Source: an uncultured Bacilli bacterium (GTDB lineage Bacteria; Bacillota_I; Bacilli_A; RF39; UBA660). Taken from it: a stretch of DNA of 13,606 nt. Made by a program: the position numbers and the translations under genes. Where the stretch lies: the NCBI GenBank assembly GCA_947588795.1, contig CANPZJ010000014.1, positions 1 through 13,606 on the forward strand, read 5' to 3'. This document shows, in pieces, positions 6,346-13,606 of this stretch; position 1 is the stretch's first letter, and each line of letters opens with the position of its first letter. The notes beneath the pieces were generated by a model. That model worked only from the letters and a program-made list of their open reading frames with translations. It searched no databases and was not told the origin of the DNA.

Positions 6346-7155
6346 ATGAATCCAATTGCATTTACAATCGGTGGTTTTGAAGTTAGATGGTATTCTTTAA
6401 TGTTACTTACTGGAATGCTTATCTCAATATTTATGGTAATAAGAGAAGGTAAAAGATTTAATATTCCAAAAGATTTTATGTTTAATTTAGCCTTTTGGGT
6501 TATTATAGTTGGTATAATTTGTGCCCGCATTTATTATTGTATTTTTAATTATGAACTATATCAAAATAATATTTTAGATGTTTTTAAGATTTGGGAAGGT
6601 GGACTTGCTATTCATGGTGGTATTATAGGAGGCCTTATTACTATAATTGTCTATACTAAAAGATACAATATTAATACTTTTAAGATAACCGATATAGTTG
6701 TTGTACCATTACTTTTAGCCCAAGCAATTGGTAGATGGGGTAATTTCTTTAATAGTGAAGCCCATGGAGCAGCGACAACTTATTATCATTTAAAAGAATT
6801 ACATATACCAGAAAAAATAATTGAAGGTATGAAAATAGGTAATGTTTATTATCATCCCACATTTCTTTATGAAAGTATTTTTTGTTTAATTGGTTTTATT
6901 ATTTTACTTTTTGTAAGACGATATCGTTATTTAAAAAGAGGGCAACTCACTTGTCTTTATATGATGTATTATTCGGTTGGTCGTTTCTTTATTGAAGCAT
7001 TACGCACCGATTCACTAATGTTTTTTGGTTTTAGAGTAGCCCAAATAGTATCAGTTATTTTATTTATTACTGGTTTAGTTATATTTATTATACTTAGTAG
7101 AAAAGGACGCTTTGAAGATTTATATAGTGATGAACAAAGTGGACCTGTGAAATAG
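6346..7155 (+). CDS. lgt: Prolipoprotein diacylglyceryl transferase Lgt
   Basis: Lgt is the integral membrane enzyme that moves diacylglycerol from phosphatidylglycerol onto the lipobox cysteine of prolipoproteins, the first step of lipoprotein maturation. The 269-residue product has the family's typical N-terminus (IGGFEVRWYSLM), several hydrophobic membrane segments, the HGG motif at H90, the Lgt signature GRWGNFFNSEAHG (129-141), and the C-terminal GRFFIEALR segment with R213 and E217, matching the conserved catalytic-region residues. TAGGGTGA (6334-6341) lies just before the ATG and supports this start. It is the first gene of an apparent operon: a lipoprotein gene follows after 35 nt and a trxB-like gene after that. 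lgt near trxB is a recurring arrangement in Bacillota (for example hprK-lgt clusters). Identity is secure. Confidence 0.97.
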   Translation: MNPIAFTIGGFEVRWYSLMLLTGMLISIFMVIREGKRFNIPKDFMFNLAFWVIIVGIICARIYYCIFNYELYQNNILDVFKIWEGGLAIHGGIIGGLITIIVYTKRYNINTFKITDIVVVPLLLAQAIGRWGNFFNSEAHGAATTYYHLKELHIPEKIIEGMKIGNVYYHPTFLYESIFCLIGFIILLFVRRYRYLKRGQLTCLYMMYYSVGRFFIEALRTDSLMFFGFRVAQIVSVILFITGLVIFIILSRKGRFEDLYSDEQSGPVK

Positions 7156-7190
7156 AAATAACATTTATTTAAAAGAAAGGTAGTGGTTAA

Positions 7191-8525
7191 ATGATAAATG
7201 TTAAAAACAAGAAAAAATTATTTATGAAGGGAGTTATTATTTGCTTTTTAATCTTATTTGCTACTAGTTGTGGAAATAAAAATGAGATTGTTACAAATGC
7301 TCAAGAATACTTAAAGCAAAAATATGGAAGAAATTTTGAAGTTAAAGATACAGAAAATATTTATCAAATTAATCCAGCTTTTCCGTCTACCAAAACCGAA
7401 ACTTTAATAACTTTTAATGATGGTGTAAATGTAGTATATTCATATTCACAAGAAAAATATTATGATAATTATCAATCAAAAGACATTTTAAATGATATAA
7501 AGGAAGAAATATGGAATCCGATGATACAAAAATTATCACCAGTTTATGAAAATCTTACCAATAATACTAATGATTATAGTAAATTTAATAATTCTATATT
7601 TTCTGATAATTTATTAGAAAGTACTTCAGAATCTTTTTTTCATAATTATTATACAGGCGATATTAAAAATTATTTACTTAAAGAACCAGTGCAAGTATAT
7701 TTATCTGATGGAATTTTTATAATATCAGAAGATAATAATTCATATCAAGAGAGATTAGATATTTTTAAAGATACAATTAATAAATATTTCTCCCATGATA
7801 ATGTCCGCTATACAGTATTAACTAATGAATTGTATTATGCCTTGTCTGAATATAAGGAAAGCCTTGGAAACGATTCTTTTAGGTTTGATTCAACTTTTGA
7901 TTATTGCATATATGATGGCTGTTGGATTAAAGGCTGGTTGAGTTCTTTAGAACAAAATAGGTATTCTATTCAAAAATTTATAAAAATAATAGATGGTTTG
8001 TATGTTTCCAATGTTGAAATTCCTTTAAAAAAAGATGATATTGTTTTGTTAGAAGATGGAGATATAACATTTAAAGAATCCATTACTAGAAAAGAACTGC
8101 AAAATATGATAGATAGTAGAATAGAACCAACTGATAAATATCGCTATATAATAAATACTAATAAACCAATTTATAAGATGGAACTATCAGATAATTATAA
8201 GAATAAAATTAAAGATAATAATTATTATATACATCTAATTTTTAAAATAGATAAAGATGAATTAAAAATTAGTAGTAAAAATAATTTATATTTGTTTGAT
8301 AGCAATAAAAAGCAAAATGATCAAAATGTTAATTATAGTAATATAATAGCTTTTGGTGATATGATTAAACAATATAGTGATGATGATGATGATGAATTTA
8401 AAAAATTTGCTTTAAGCAAATATACTTATATAGATGTATTGATTCCAATAAAAGATTTAGAAAATCAATATTTTTGGATAGGTAATCAAACAAGAGAAGA
8501 ATTAAATAATAATGTGGAGGAATAA
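7191..8525 (+). CDS. Lipoprotein of unknown function
   Basis: The 444-residue product begins with a clear lipoprotein signal: a basic stretch (KNKKK), a hydrophobic core (GVIICFLILF) and the lipobox ATSC, with C27 the residue to be lipidated. The mature part is hydrophilic, rich in Asn, Lys, Asp, Tyr and Ser, and has no second membrane segment, so it should be an anchored extracytoplasmic protein. I recognise no domain. Two cysteines, C239 and C244 (DYCIYDGC), and an acidic run of five Asp (397-401) stand out. The gene sits 35 nt after lgt and 3 nt before the trxB-like gene, whose ribosome binding site lies in its last codons, so co-expression is very likely. GAAAGG (7175-7180) supports the start. 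An internal Met12 would still leave a usable signal peptide but lacks a good ribosome site. Confidence 0.88.
   Translation: MINVKNKKKLFMKGVIICFLILFATSCGNKNEIVTNAQEYLKQKYGRNFEVKDTENIYQINPAFPSTKTETLITFNDGVNVVYSYSQEKYYDNYQSKDILNDIKEEIWNPMIQKLSPVYENLTNNTNDYSKFNNSIFSDNLLESTSESFFHNYYTGDIKNYLLKEPVQVYLSDGIFIISEDNNSYQERLDIFKDTINKYFSHDNVRYTVLTNELYYALSEYKESLGNDSFRFDSTFDYCIYDGCWIKGWLSSLEQNRYSIQKFIKIIDGLYVSNVEIPLKKDDIVLLEDGDITFKESITRKELQNMIDSRIEPTDKYRYIINTNKPIYKMELSDNYKNKIKDNNYYIHLIFKIDKDELKISSKNNLYLFDSNKKQNDQNVNYSNIIAFGDMIKQYSDDDDDEFKKFALSKYTYIDVLIPIKDLENQYFWIGNQTREELNNNVEE
8379..8396 (+). repeat. Short GAT trinucleotide run in the lipoprotein gene
   Basis: Five GAT codons in a row, followed by GAA, encode Asp397-401 and Glu402. 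Slippage would change the number of acidic residues without breaking the frame. Confidence 0.6.
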
Positions 8526-8528
8526 TCT

Positions 8529-9416
8529 ATGTATGATTTAATAGTTATTGGTATGGGTATTGGTGGTGTAACTGCTGGTATTTATGCCAAAAGAGCTAAT
8601 TTAAATGTTTTACTTATTGATATGGGTGCTGTTGGTGGTATGCTTAATAATATTGAAACTATTAGTAATTACCCTGGTTTAATGAATATTAATGGTGCTG
8701 ATTTTTCCAATAAGTTATTGGAGCAAATTAAAGATTTAGAAATACCTTATAAATTTAGTGAAGTAATTGATTTAAAAATTCAAGATGATGAAAAAATAGT
8801 AGTAACTAAAAATGAAGAATTACATGCTAAATATGTCATAATTGCAACGGGTACTAAGCCTAAATTTTTAGGTCTTGATAATGAAAAAGATTTACTTGGT
8901 CGTGGTATTAGTACTTGTGCTACTTGTGATGGTGCATTTTATAAAGATAAAGATGTTGCAGTTGTCGGAAGTGGTTCAAGTGCTTTGCAAGAATCTTTAT
9001 ACTTAGCTAAAATATGTCATAAAGTATATATTTTGAACAGAAAAGATAAATTTAAAGGTGAAAAATATTTAGAAACTAAAGTTAGAAATACTAAAAATAT
9101 GGAAATTATTTGCAATGTTAATATTAAAGAATATAATGAAGTAGATGGTAAAATAGAAAGTATTATTTTAGATAATGAGCAAAAATTAGATGTTTCTGGA
9201 GTATTTATCTATATTGGCTATAAACCTAATACAGAAATATTTAATAGTTTAAATATTTTAGATGAACAAGGTTATATTAGAGTAAATGAAAAATATGAAA
9301 CAGATATAAATGGAGTATATGCCATTGGTGATGTTATTAAAAAAGATGTCTATCAATTAGTAACGGCAGCGAATGATGCAATATATGCAGTTAGTAATAT
9401 ATCTAAATCAGATTAG
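8529..9416 (+). CDS. trxB: Thioredoxin reductase-like flavoprotein
   Basis: This is an FAD/pyridine-nucleotide disulphide oxidoreductase of the low-Mr thioredoxin reductase family. It is predicted to pass electrons to a thioredoxin-like partner through a redox-active disulphide. The 295-residue product shows the N-terminal FAD motif GMGIGG (8-13), the active-site CATCDG with C130 and C133, a second dinucleotide motif GSGSSA (147-152), and the C-terminal FAD motif GVYAIGD. The segment that reads HRRxxFR in NADPH-dependent TrxB reads NRKDKFK here (170-176), so two arginines are replaced by lysines and the histidine by asparagine. Donor preference may therefore differ from classic TrxB. It is slightly shorter than the usual ~305-320 residues. 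GGAGG inside the preceding gene's end serves as ribosome site. No thioredoxin gene is present in the window. The family is certain; the exact substrate is less so. Confidence 0.9.
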   Translation: MYDLIVIGMGIGGVTAGIYAKRANLNVLLIDMGAVGGMLNNIETISNYPGLMNINGADFSNKLLEQIKDLEIPYKFSEVIDLKIQDDEKIVVTKNEELHAKYVIIATGTKPKFLGLDNEKDLLGRGISTCATCDGAFYKDKDVAVVGSGSSALQESLYLAKICHKVYILNRKDKFKGEKYLETKVRNTKNMEIICNVNIKEYNEVDGKIESIILDNEQKLDVSGVFIYIGYKPNTEIFNSLNILDEQGYIRVNEKYETDINGVYAIGDVIKKDVYQLVTAANDAIYAVSNISKSD

Positions 9417-9437
9417 TTTAACTAATTTGATTTTTTT
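9405..9437 (+). terminator. Intrinsic terminator of the lgt-lipoprotein-trxB operon
   Basis: The segment 9405-9417 pairs with 9421-9433 over 13 positions, including one G-T pair, around a TTA loop, and is followed by TTTT. The TAG stop (9414-9416) is inside the 5' stem. Confidence 0.85.
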
Positions 9438-9478
9438 AATATTAAAATTAATTATTAGGTTATTTTCTTTTTTTATTG

Positions 9479-9484
9479 TATAAT
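9479..9484 (+). promoter_or_regulatory. Promoter -10 of the methyltransferase-rluA-tex operon
   Basis: A consensus TATAAT lies 21 nt before the methyltransferase ATG and downstream of the preceding terminator. The -35 is weak (TTAGGT at 9455-9460, 18-bp spacer, is the best I see). Confidence 0.55.
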
Positions 9485-9505
9485 TAATTTGTAGGTGGTT
9501 TTTCT

Positions 9506-10357
9506 ATGTTAGTAAGTAATGATTGGCAAGATTATAAAATACTTAAAACAAGTAAGGGAATGAAACTTGAAAGTTGGCGTGATATTTTACTTTTAAGACC
9601 AGATCCTGTAATTACTTGGGATTTAGGTGATTTTTCCGAATATAAAATAAATGCTATTTATCATCGTAGTAATACTGGTGGAGGGTATTGGGAGAATAAA
9701 TTAAAAACGCCAGAAAATTGGGTAATTAATTATAAAGATTTAAAATTCTTAATTAAAGAAATGGGTTTTAAGCATACAGGTATATTTCCTGAACAAGCCT
9801 GCAATTGGGATTATGCTATCTATAAAATTAAAGAAAGTAATAGAGAGGTAAAAGTATTAAATTTATTTGCTTATACTGGAGGTGCAACTGTTGCGTGTCT
9901 TAAAGCTGGTGCTAAAGTTACCCATGTTGATTCATCTAAAGGAATGATTGAATGGGCGAAAGAAAATGTTAAACTTAATAATTTAGAAGATGCTCCTGTT
10001 CGTTATTTAGTTGATGATGTTATTAAATTTGTGAAAAGAGAAATAAGACGTGGCAATAAATACGATGCCATTATTATGGATCCACCTAGTTATGGCAGAG
10101 GTGCTAATGGTGAGATTTGGTCACTAGATAGTGATTTAGAAAATTTAATTAAATTATGTAAGGAAATACTAGATGATAATTTTTTATTCTTTATAATAAA
10201 TACTTATTCAACTAATTTACCAAATATAAGTTTAGAAAATATTTTAAAACTTAATTTTAAAGATAAAAAAATTCTAGTAGATGATTTATGCTTGCCAATT
10301 GAAAATAGTAATTTATATTTATCTTGTGGTATTACAGGAAGAGTAGAAAATGAATAA
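9506..10357 (+). CDS. Class I SAM-dependent methyltransferase, COG1092 (RlmI/RlmK-like), probable RNA methyltransferase
   Basis: The 283-residue product is a Rossmann-fold S-adenosylmethionine-dependent methyltransferase. SAM motif I is NLFAYTGGATVA (from residue 119), the acidic end of the next strand is HVDSS, and motif IV is DPPSYG (192-197). These match the catalytic domain of the RlmI/RlmK group of 23S rRNA methyltransferases. The N-terminal ~110 residues carry family-specific segments (HRSNTGGGYWENK and GIFPEQACNW) and lack the PUA domain of E. coli RlmI. The target, probably rRNA, is inferred and the modified base cannot be named. Start support is TAGGTGG ending 7 nt before the ATG. 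Its last 8 bases overlap the pseudouridine synthase gene, so the two are translationally coupled, which strengthens an RNA-modification role. Confidence 0.85.
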   Translation: MLVSNDWQDYKILKTSKGMKLESWRDILLLRPDPVITWDLGDFSEYKINAIYHRSNTGGGYWENKLKTPENWVINYKDLKFLIKEMGFKHTGIFPEQACNWDYAIYKIKESNREVKVLNLFAYTGGATVACLKAGAKVTHVDSSKGMIEWAKENVKLNNLEDAPVRYLVDDVIKFVKREIRRGNKYDAIIMDPPSYGRGANGEIWSLDSDLENLIKLCKEILDDNFLFFIINTYSTNLPNISLENILKLNFKDKKILVDDLCLPIENSNLYLSCGITGRVENE

Positions 10358-11009
10358 TTTAAACATTTTATATGAAGACAATCACATTATAGTAGTCGAA
10401 AAGAAACCAAATGTCTTATGTCAAGGTGATTATACCAAAGATTTAGATTTACTAACAATGATAAAAAGTTATTTAAAAGAAAAATATCAAAAACCAGGTA
10501 ATGTTTATTTAGGACTTGTTCATCGTTTAGATCGTCCAGTCGGTGGCGTTATGGTTTTTGCTAAAACTAGTAAAGCAGCATCTCGTTTATCTAAAATGAT
10601 TCAAAATCACGAAATGGTAAAAGAATACCTACTAGTTTGTTATGGTAATGTAGATAAAAAAGGCACCATGGAAGATTACATTGAAAAGTTAGATGAAAAA
10701 AGTATTATTACAAATAAAGAACAAGGCAAATATGCTAAATTAGAATATGAACTTATTAAAAAACATGATAATTTAAATCTAGTTAAAGTTAATTTGATTA
10801 CTGGTCGTCATCATCAAATTCGTCTGCAATTTGCAAGTAGGGGATGCCCTTTATATGGTGATCAATTATATGGTAAGGAAGACAGAAAACAAATTGCCCT
10901 TTTTGCCTATCATTTAAAATTTAAACATCCGGTTAAAGATGAAGTAATGGATTTCATATTAATGCCAAAAGGTGGAATATGGAATGAATTTAATGAAGAA
11001 ACAAAATAA
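10350..11009 (+). CDS. RluA-family RNA pseudouridine synthase
   Basis: This enzyme isomerises specific uridines in rRNA or tRNA to pseudouridine. The 219-residue product carries the RluA-family catalytic motif GLVHRLDRPVGG, with the nucleophilic Asp at residue 61, and the later family segment LITGRHHQIRLQFA followed by GDQLYG. It has no S4 RNA-binding domain in front of the catalytic domain, so it is a short stand-alone member and not a full RluB/RluD-type protein. The exact uridine target cannot be read from sequence. The start ATG lies inside the end of the methyltransferase gene (8-base overlap) and tex follows after 19 nt, giving a three-gene operon. Family is certain; the specific symbol is left open. 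Confidence 0.93.
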   Translation: MNNLNILYEDNHIIVVEKKPNVLCQGDYTKDLDLLTMIKSYLKEKYQKPGNVYLGLVHRLDRPVGGVMVFAKTSKAASRLSKMIQNHEMVKEYLLVCYGNVDKKGTMEDYIEKLDEKSIITNKEQGKYAKLEYELIKKHDNLNLVKVNLITGRHHQIRLQFASRGCPLYGDQLYGKEDRKQIALFAYHLKFKHPVKDEVMDFILMPKGGIWNEFNEETK

Positions 11010-11028
11010 TTGAAGGAGTTATAAAAAA

Positions 11029-13179
11029 ATGCAAAATAATATAATAGAAAATTTAGCTCATACTTTAAACATTAGTTTTAAAAGTGTTGAAGCAACTTTA
11101 AAATTACTTGAAGAAGGAAATACAATTCCGTTTATTGCGAGATACCGAAAAGAAGTGACTGGTAATTTAGATGAAACAGTTATTAGAGCTATTGAAACCG
11201 AATATACTTATGGGGTTAATTTACAAAAACGGAAAGATGAAGTAATTAGACTTATTGATGAAAAAGGTTTACTTACTGATGAGATTGCCAAAAAGATTAA
11301 TGATGCTCAAAAGTTAGTTGAAATTGAAGATATCTATCGTCCTTTTAAAGAAAAGAAAAAAACTAAAGCAACTGAAGCTATTAAAAATGGTTTAGAGCCT
11401 TTAGCCAAAATAATCATGAGTTTTAAAGTAAATGGTAAACTAGAAGATTTAGCCAAAAAATATTTAAATGATAATGTTAAAACTATAGATGATGCGATAG
11501 AAGGTGCTAAATATATTATTGCCGAATGGATTAGTGATAATGCATCATTTAGAAAACAAATTAGATATTTAACTTTTCATAATGGTATGCTTACCAGTAA
11601 AAAGAAAAAGAATGCGGTAGATGAACTTAAAACTTATGAGATGTATTATGATTTTAAAGAAGAAGTAAAATATATTAAAAAATATCGCATTTTAGCCATT
11701 AATCGTGGTGAAAGTGAAGGTGTATTAACGGTAAGTATTTCCATAGATGAAAATATCATTTTAGACTATTTAAAAGAAAAAGTCATTAAAGATAAAACTA
11801 ATAGTGAACTAACAGTTGTAGTAGAAGATGCGATTAAAGATAGTTATAAAAGATTAATTGCCCCATCTATTGAAAGAGAAATTAGAAGTGAACTCAAAGA
11901 TAAAGCTGAAGATGTTGCTATAGATAATTTTTGTGCTAACTTAGAAAAATTATTAATGCAACCACCAATTAAAGAAAAAGTTATTTTAGGTTTTGATCCA
12001 GCATACAGAACTGGTTGTAAACTAGCTGTTTTAGATAAAACTAGTAAGCCTTTAAAAATTGCCGTAATTTATCCCCATGAACCAAAATGTGAATATGAAA
12101 AAAGTAAAGAGACAGTATTAAAATTAATTGATGATTATAAAATAGATGTCATTGCAATTGGTAATGGGACAGCTTCAAGAGAATCAGAAAGTTTTATCGC
12201 CGATGTTATTAAAAGTGCTAAAAGAGATGTAGAATATATTATTGTAAGTGAAGCGGGAGCATCAGTTTATTCCGCAAGTAAACTAGCTATTTCCGAATTT
12301 CCTAATTTACATGTCGAAGAGCGTAGTGCTATTTCTATTGGGAGAAGACTAGCCGACCCTCTATCTGAACTAGTTAAAATAGATCCGGAAAGTATTGGGG
12401 TTGGCTTGTATCAGCATGATGTTACGAGTAAAAAATTAAAAGAAAGTTTAAATTTTATTACCCAAAAAGTAGTTAATCAAGTTGGTGTTAATTTAAATAC
12501 CGCATCTCCTTCAATTTTACAATATATCTCTGGTTTAACTAAAAGCACTATTGATAAAATAATTAATTATAGAGAGAATGTTCATCCCTTTACTAAAAGA
12601 GAAGAATTATTAAAAGAAAAAATCTTATCTAGTAAAATTTATGAACAAGCCATTGGTTTTTTAAGAGTACTTAATGGTGAGAATGTTTTAGATACTACAA
12701 GTATTCACCCAGAAAGTTATAATGTTACCTATGAACTTCTTAAATATTTAAATTTAGATATTAAAAGTATTGGAACTGAAGAATTAAAAAATAAAGTTAA
12801 AGATTTAGATGTTTTAAAAGTAAGCAAAGAATTAAATGTTGATAAGTATACTTTAGAAGATATAATTAATTCTTTAATAATGCCAAATAGAGATCCAAGA
12901 GATATGTTACCAAAACCACTACTTAAAAAAGATGTATTACATTTAGAAGATTTAAAAGTAGGTATGAAATTACAAGGAACAGTCAGAAATGTTGTTGATT
13001 TTGGTGCATTTGTTGATATAGGAATTAAAAATGATGGTTTAATTCACATTTCTAAAATGAGTGATAAATTTATTAAACATCCATCAGAAATATTATCAGT
13101 TGGTGATATCATTGATGTCTATGTTAGTGATGTTGACTTAGCCAAACAAAAAGTATCTTTAAGTTTAAAAGCAATATAA
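11029..13179 (+). CDS. tex: Tex, S1-domain RNA-binding transcription accessory protein
   Basis: Tex is a conserved cytoplasmic nucleic-acid-binding protein related to eukaryotic Spt6, implicated in transcription and RNA handling. The 716-residue product shows the family layout: an N-terminal helical Tex region (IPFIARYRKEVTG is a hallmark, near residues 33-45), a YqgF/RNase H-like domain starting near residue 318 (ILGFDPAYRTGCKLAVLD), a helix-hairpin-helix region near 485-550 (GVNLNTASPSIL), and a C-terminal S1 domain from about residue 640 (GTVRNVVDFGAFVDIG...GLIHISKMSD). Length is at the short end of the usual range, but all domains are complete. GAAGGAG (11012-11018), 10 nt before the ATG, supports the start. 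It is the third gene of the RNA-modification operon. I see no clear intrinsic terminator after it. Confidence 0.97.
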   Translation: MQNNIIENLAHTLNISFKSVEATLKLLEEGNTIPFIARYRKEVTGNLDETVIRAIETEYTYGVNLQKRKDEVIRLIDEKGLLTDEIAKKINDAQKLVEIEDIYRPFKEKKKTKATEAIKNGLEPLAKIIMSFKVNGKLEDLAKKYLNDNVKTIDDAIEGAKYIIAEWISDNASFRKQIRYLTFHNGMLTSKKKKNAVDELKTYEMYYDFKEEVKYIKKYRILAINRGESEGVLTVSISIDENIILDYLKEKVIKDKTNSELTVVVEDAIKDSYKRLIAPSIEREIRSELKDKAEDVAIDNFCANLEKLLMQPPIKEKVILGFDPAYRTGCKLAVLDKTSKPLKIAVIYPHEPKCEYEKSKETVLKLIDDYKIDVIAIGNGTASRESESFIADVIKSAKRDVEYIIVSEAGASVYSASKLAISEFPNLHVEERSAISIGRRLADPLSELVKIDPESIGVGLYQHDVTSKKLKESLNFITQKVVNQVGVNLNTASPSILQYISGLTKSTIDKIINYRENVHPFTKREELLKEKILSSKIYEQAIGFLRVLNGENVLDTTSIHPESYNVTYELLKYLNLDIKSIGTEELKNKVKDLDVLKVSKELNVDKYTLEDIINSLIMPNRDPRDMLPKPLLKKDVLHLEDLKVGMKLQGTVRNVVDFGAFVDIGIKNDGLIHISKMSDKFIKHPSEILSVGDIIDVYVSDVDLAKQKVSLSLKAI

Positions 13180-13180
13180 C

Positions 13181-13209
13181 TTGCAATGAATAATTTATAA
13201 GTTTATAAT
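13181..13209 (+). promoter_or_regulatory. Promoter of the terminal unknown gene
   Basis: The -35 TTGCAA (13181-13186) and consensus -10 TATAAT (13204-13209) have a 17-bp spacer, directly after the tex stop. The leader would be about 17 nt and include TAGGAGGT (13221-13228). Confidence 0.55.
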
Positions 13210-13232
13210 AATTAATTATCTAGGAGGTTTGT

Positions 13233-13606
13233 ATGAAAGAAGAATTAATTAACAAAATTTTAGAAAGAGTAAAATTTAAAAAAGAACTTTTAAAATGTTT
13301 AGACAAAGTTGTTTTAGAAAGATTATGTTTAATTGATAATAGTGAGGATTTAGAACACATTATAAAGGCATTATTTAATACTATATCTGATATCAATGTT
13401 AGTATCGCCTATATTAATTTTTATGAATCAAGTTTATTAGATTTAGAAAAACATGACTATGATATTCAAAATATACTTAGATCTAACATTGATTCTAAAT
13501 TAAAAGTAGAAGAAATAAATAAAATGGCATTAGCAAAGTATGATTTTCAAATTAACTATATAAAAGAAATTTATTGGGATGAAAATATAAAATATAAAGA
13601 TTTAAT
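13233..13606 (+). CDS. Unrecognised helical protein, 3'-truncated by the window edge
   Basis: The frame starts at ATG 13233, just after the strong ribosome site TAGGAGGT, and stays open for 124 codons to the end of the window. The visible part (MKEELINKILERVKF...) is hydrophilic, lysine-, glutamate- and isoleucine-rich and probably mostly alpha-helical. It has no signal peptide, membrane segment or recognisable motif. Two cysteines occur in the first 35 residues. I cannot assign a function or total length. Its own promoter suggests it is separate from the tex operon, though read-through from tex is possible because no terminator lies between them. It does not obviously resemble the unknown protein at 5673-6299. 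Confidence 0.8.
   Translation, partial: MKEELINKILERVKFKKELLKCLDKVVLERLCLIDNSEDLEHIIKALFNTISDINVSIAYINFYESSLLDLEKHDYDIQNILRSNIDSKLKVEEINKMALAKYDFQINYIKEIYWDENIKYKDL

Noticed and set aside
6095..6530. Minus-strand open frames over the unknown gene's end and the start of lgt
   Set aside because: They cross a terminator and promoter of the + strand, overlap conserved Lgt sequence and show no recognisable protein features.
1458..13179. Alternative genetic code (TGA, CGG or AGG reassignment)
   Set aside because: No in-frame TGA occurs. AGG encodes the conserved Arg of the UvrA IRGARENN motif, and the CGG at 11230-11232 falls at a plausible Arg in Tex. The standard code explains every gene.
1..13606. 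tRNA, rRNA or riboswitch genes
   Set aside because: No GC-richer structured stretches or recognisable RNA motifs are visible in the short intergenic regions.

Overview
The window is very AT-rich (G+C well below 30% by eye). Every supported gene lies on the + strand, with short intergenic gaps and AGGAGG-type ribosome binding sites. All 28 tryptophan codons I counted in the genes are TGG, and the genes stop at TAA (8) or TAG (2), so the standard bacterial code fits. Gene content (UvrA, Lgt followed by a lipoprotein, a TrxB-type flavoprotein, Tex) and the lgt-trxB association suggest a Bacillota/Mycoplasmatota-like low-GC bacterium, plausibly an uncultured gut-type Bacilli lineage (for example RF39-like). 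That placement is inference.

Layout. (1) 1-1210: the 3' part of an IS4-superfamily transposase with an intact DDE/YREK core. Its N-terminus lies outside the window. (2) 1370-4287: uvrA as a single gene, with a sigma-A-type promoter whose 17-bp spacer is a LexA-like dyad, and a terminator that contains the stop codon. (3) 4300-5609: a nested inverted repeat overlapping a promoter, then an AAA_14/DUF4143-type ATPase of unknown role. (4) 5619-6323: an unrecognised 208-aa protein gene with its own strong promoter and terminator. (5) 6300-9437: an lgt - lipoprotein - trxB-like operon whose promoter -35 lies inside the preceding terminator. (6) 9479-13179: an RNA-related operon of a COG1092-type methyltransferase, an RluA-family pseudouridine synthase and Tex. 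(7) 13181-13606: a promoter and the start of an unrecognised helical protein, cut by the window end.

How the parts relate. Lgt would lipidate the lipoprotein encoded directly downstream. The methyltransferase, pseudouridine synthase and Tex are linked by an overlap and a short gap, and probably serve RNA modification and transcription/translation upkeep. Two design habits recur. Terminator stems are built over stop codons at three sites. In five of six promoters the -10 lies only 17-26 nt before the start codon, giving very short leaders. I saw no convincing new multi-gene defence or signalling system. The least explained parts are the nested palindrome with the ATPase, the two unknown genes, and the lipoprotein placed inside lgt-trxB.
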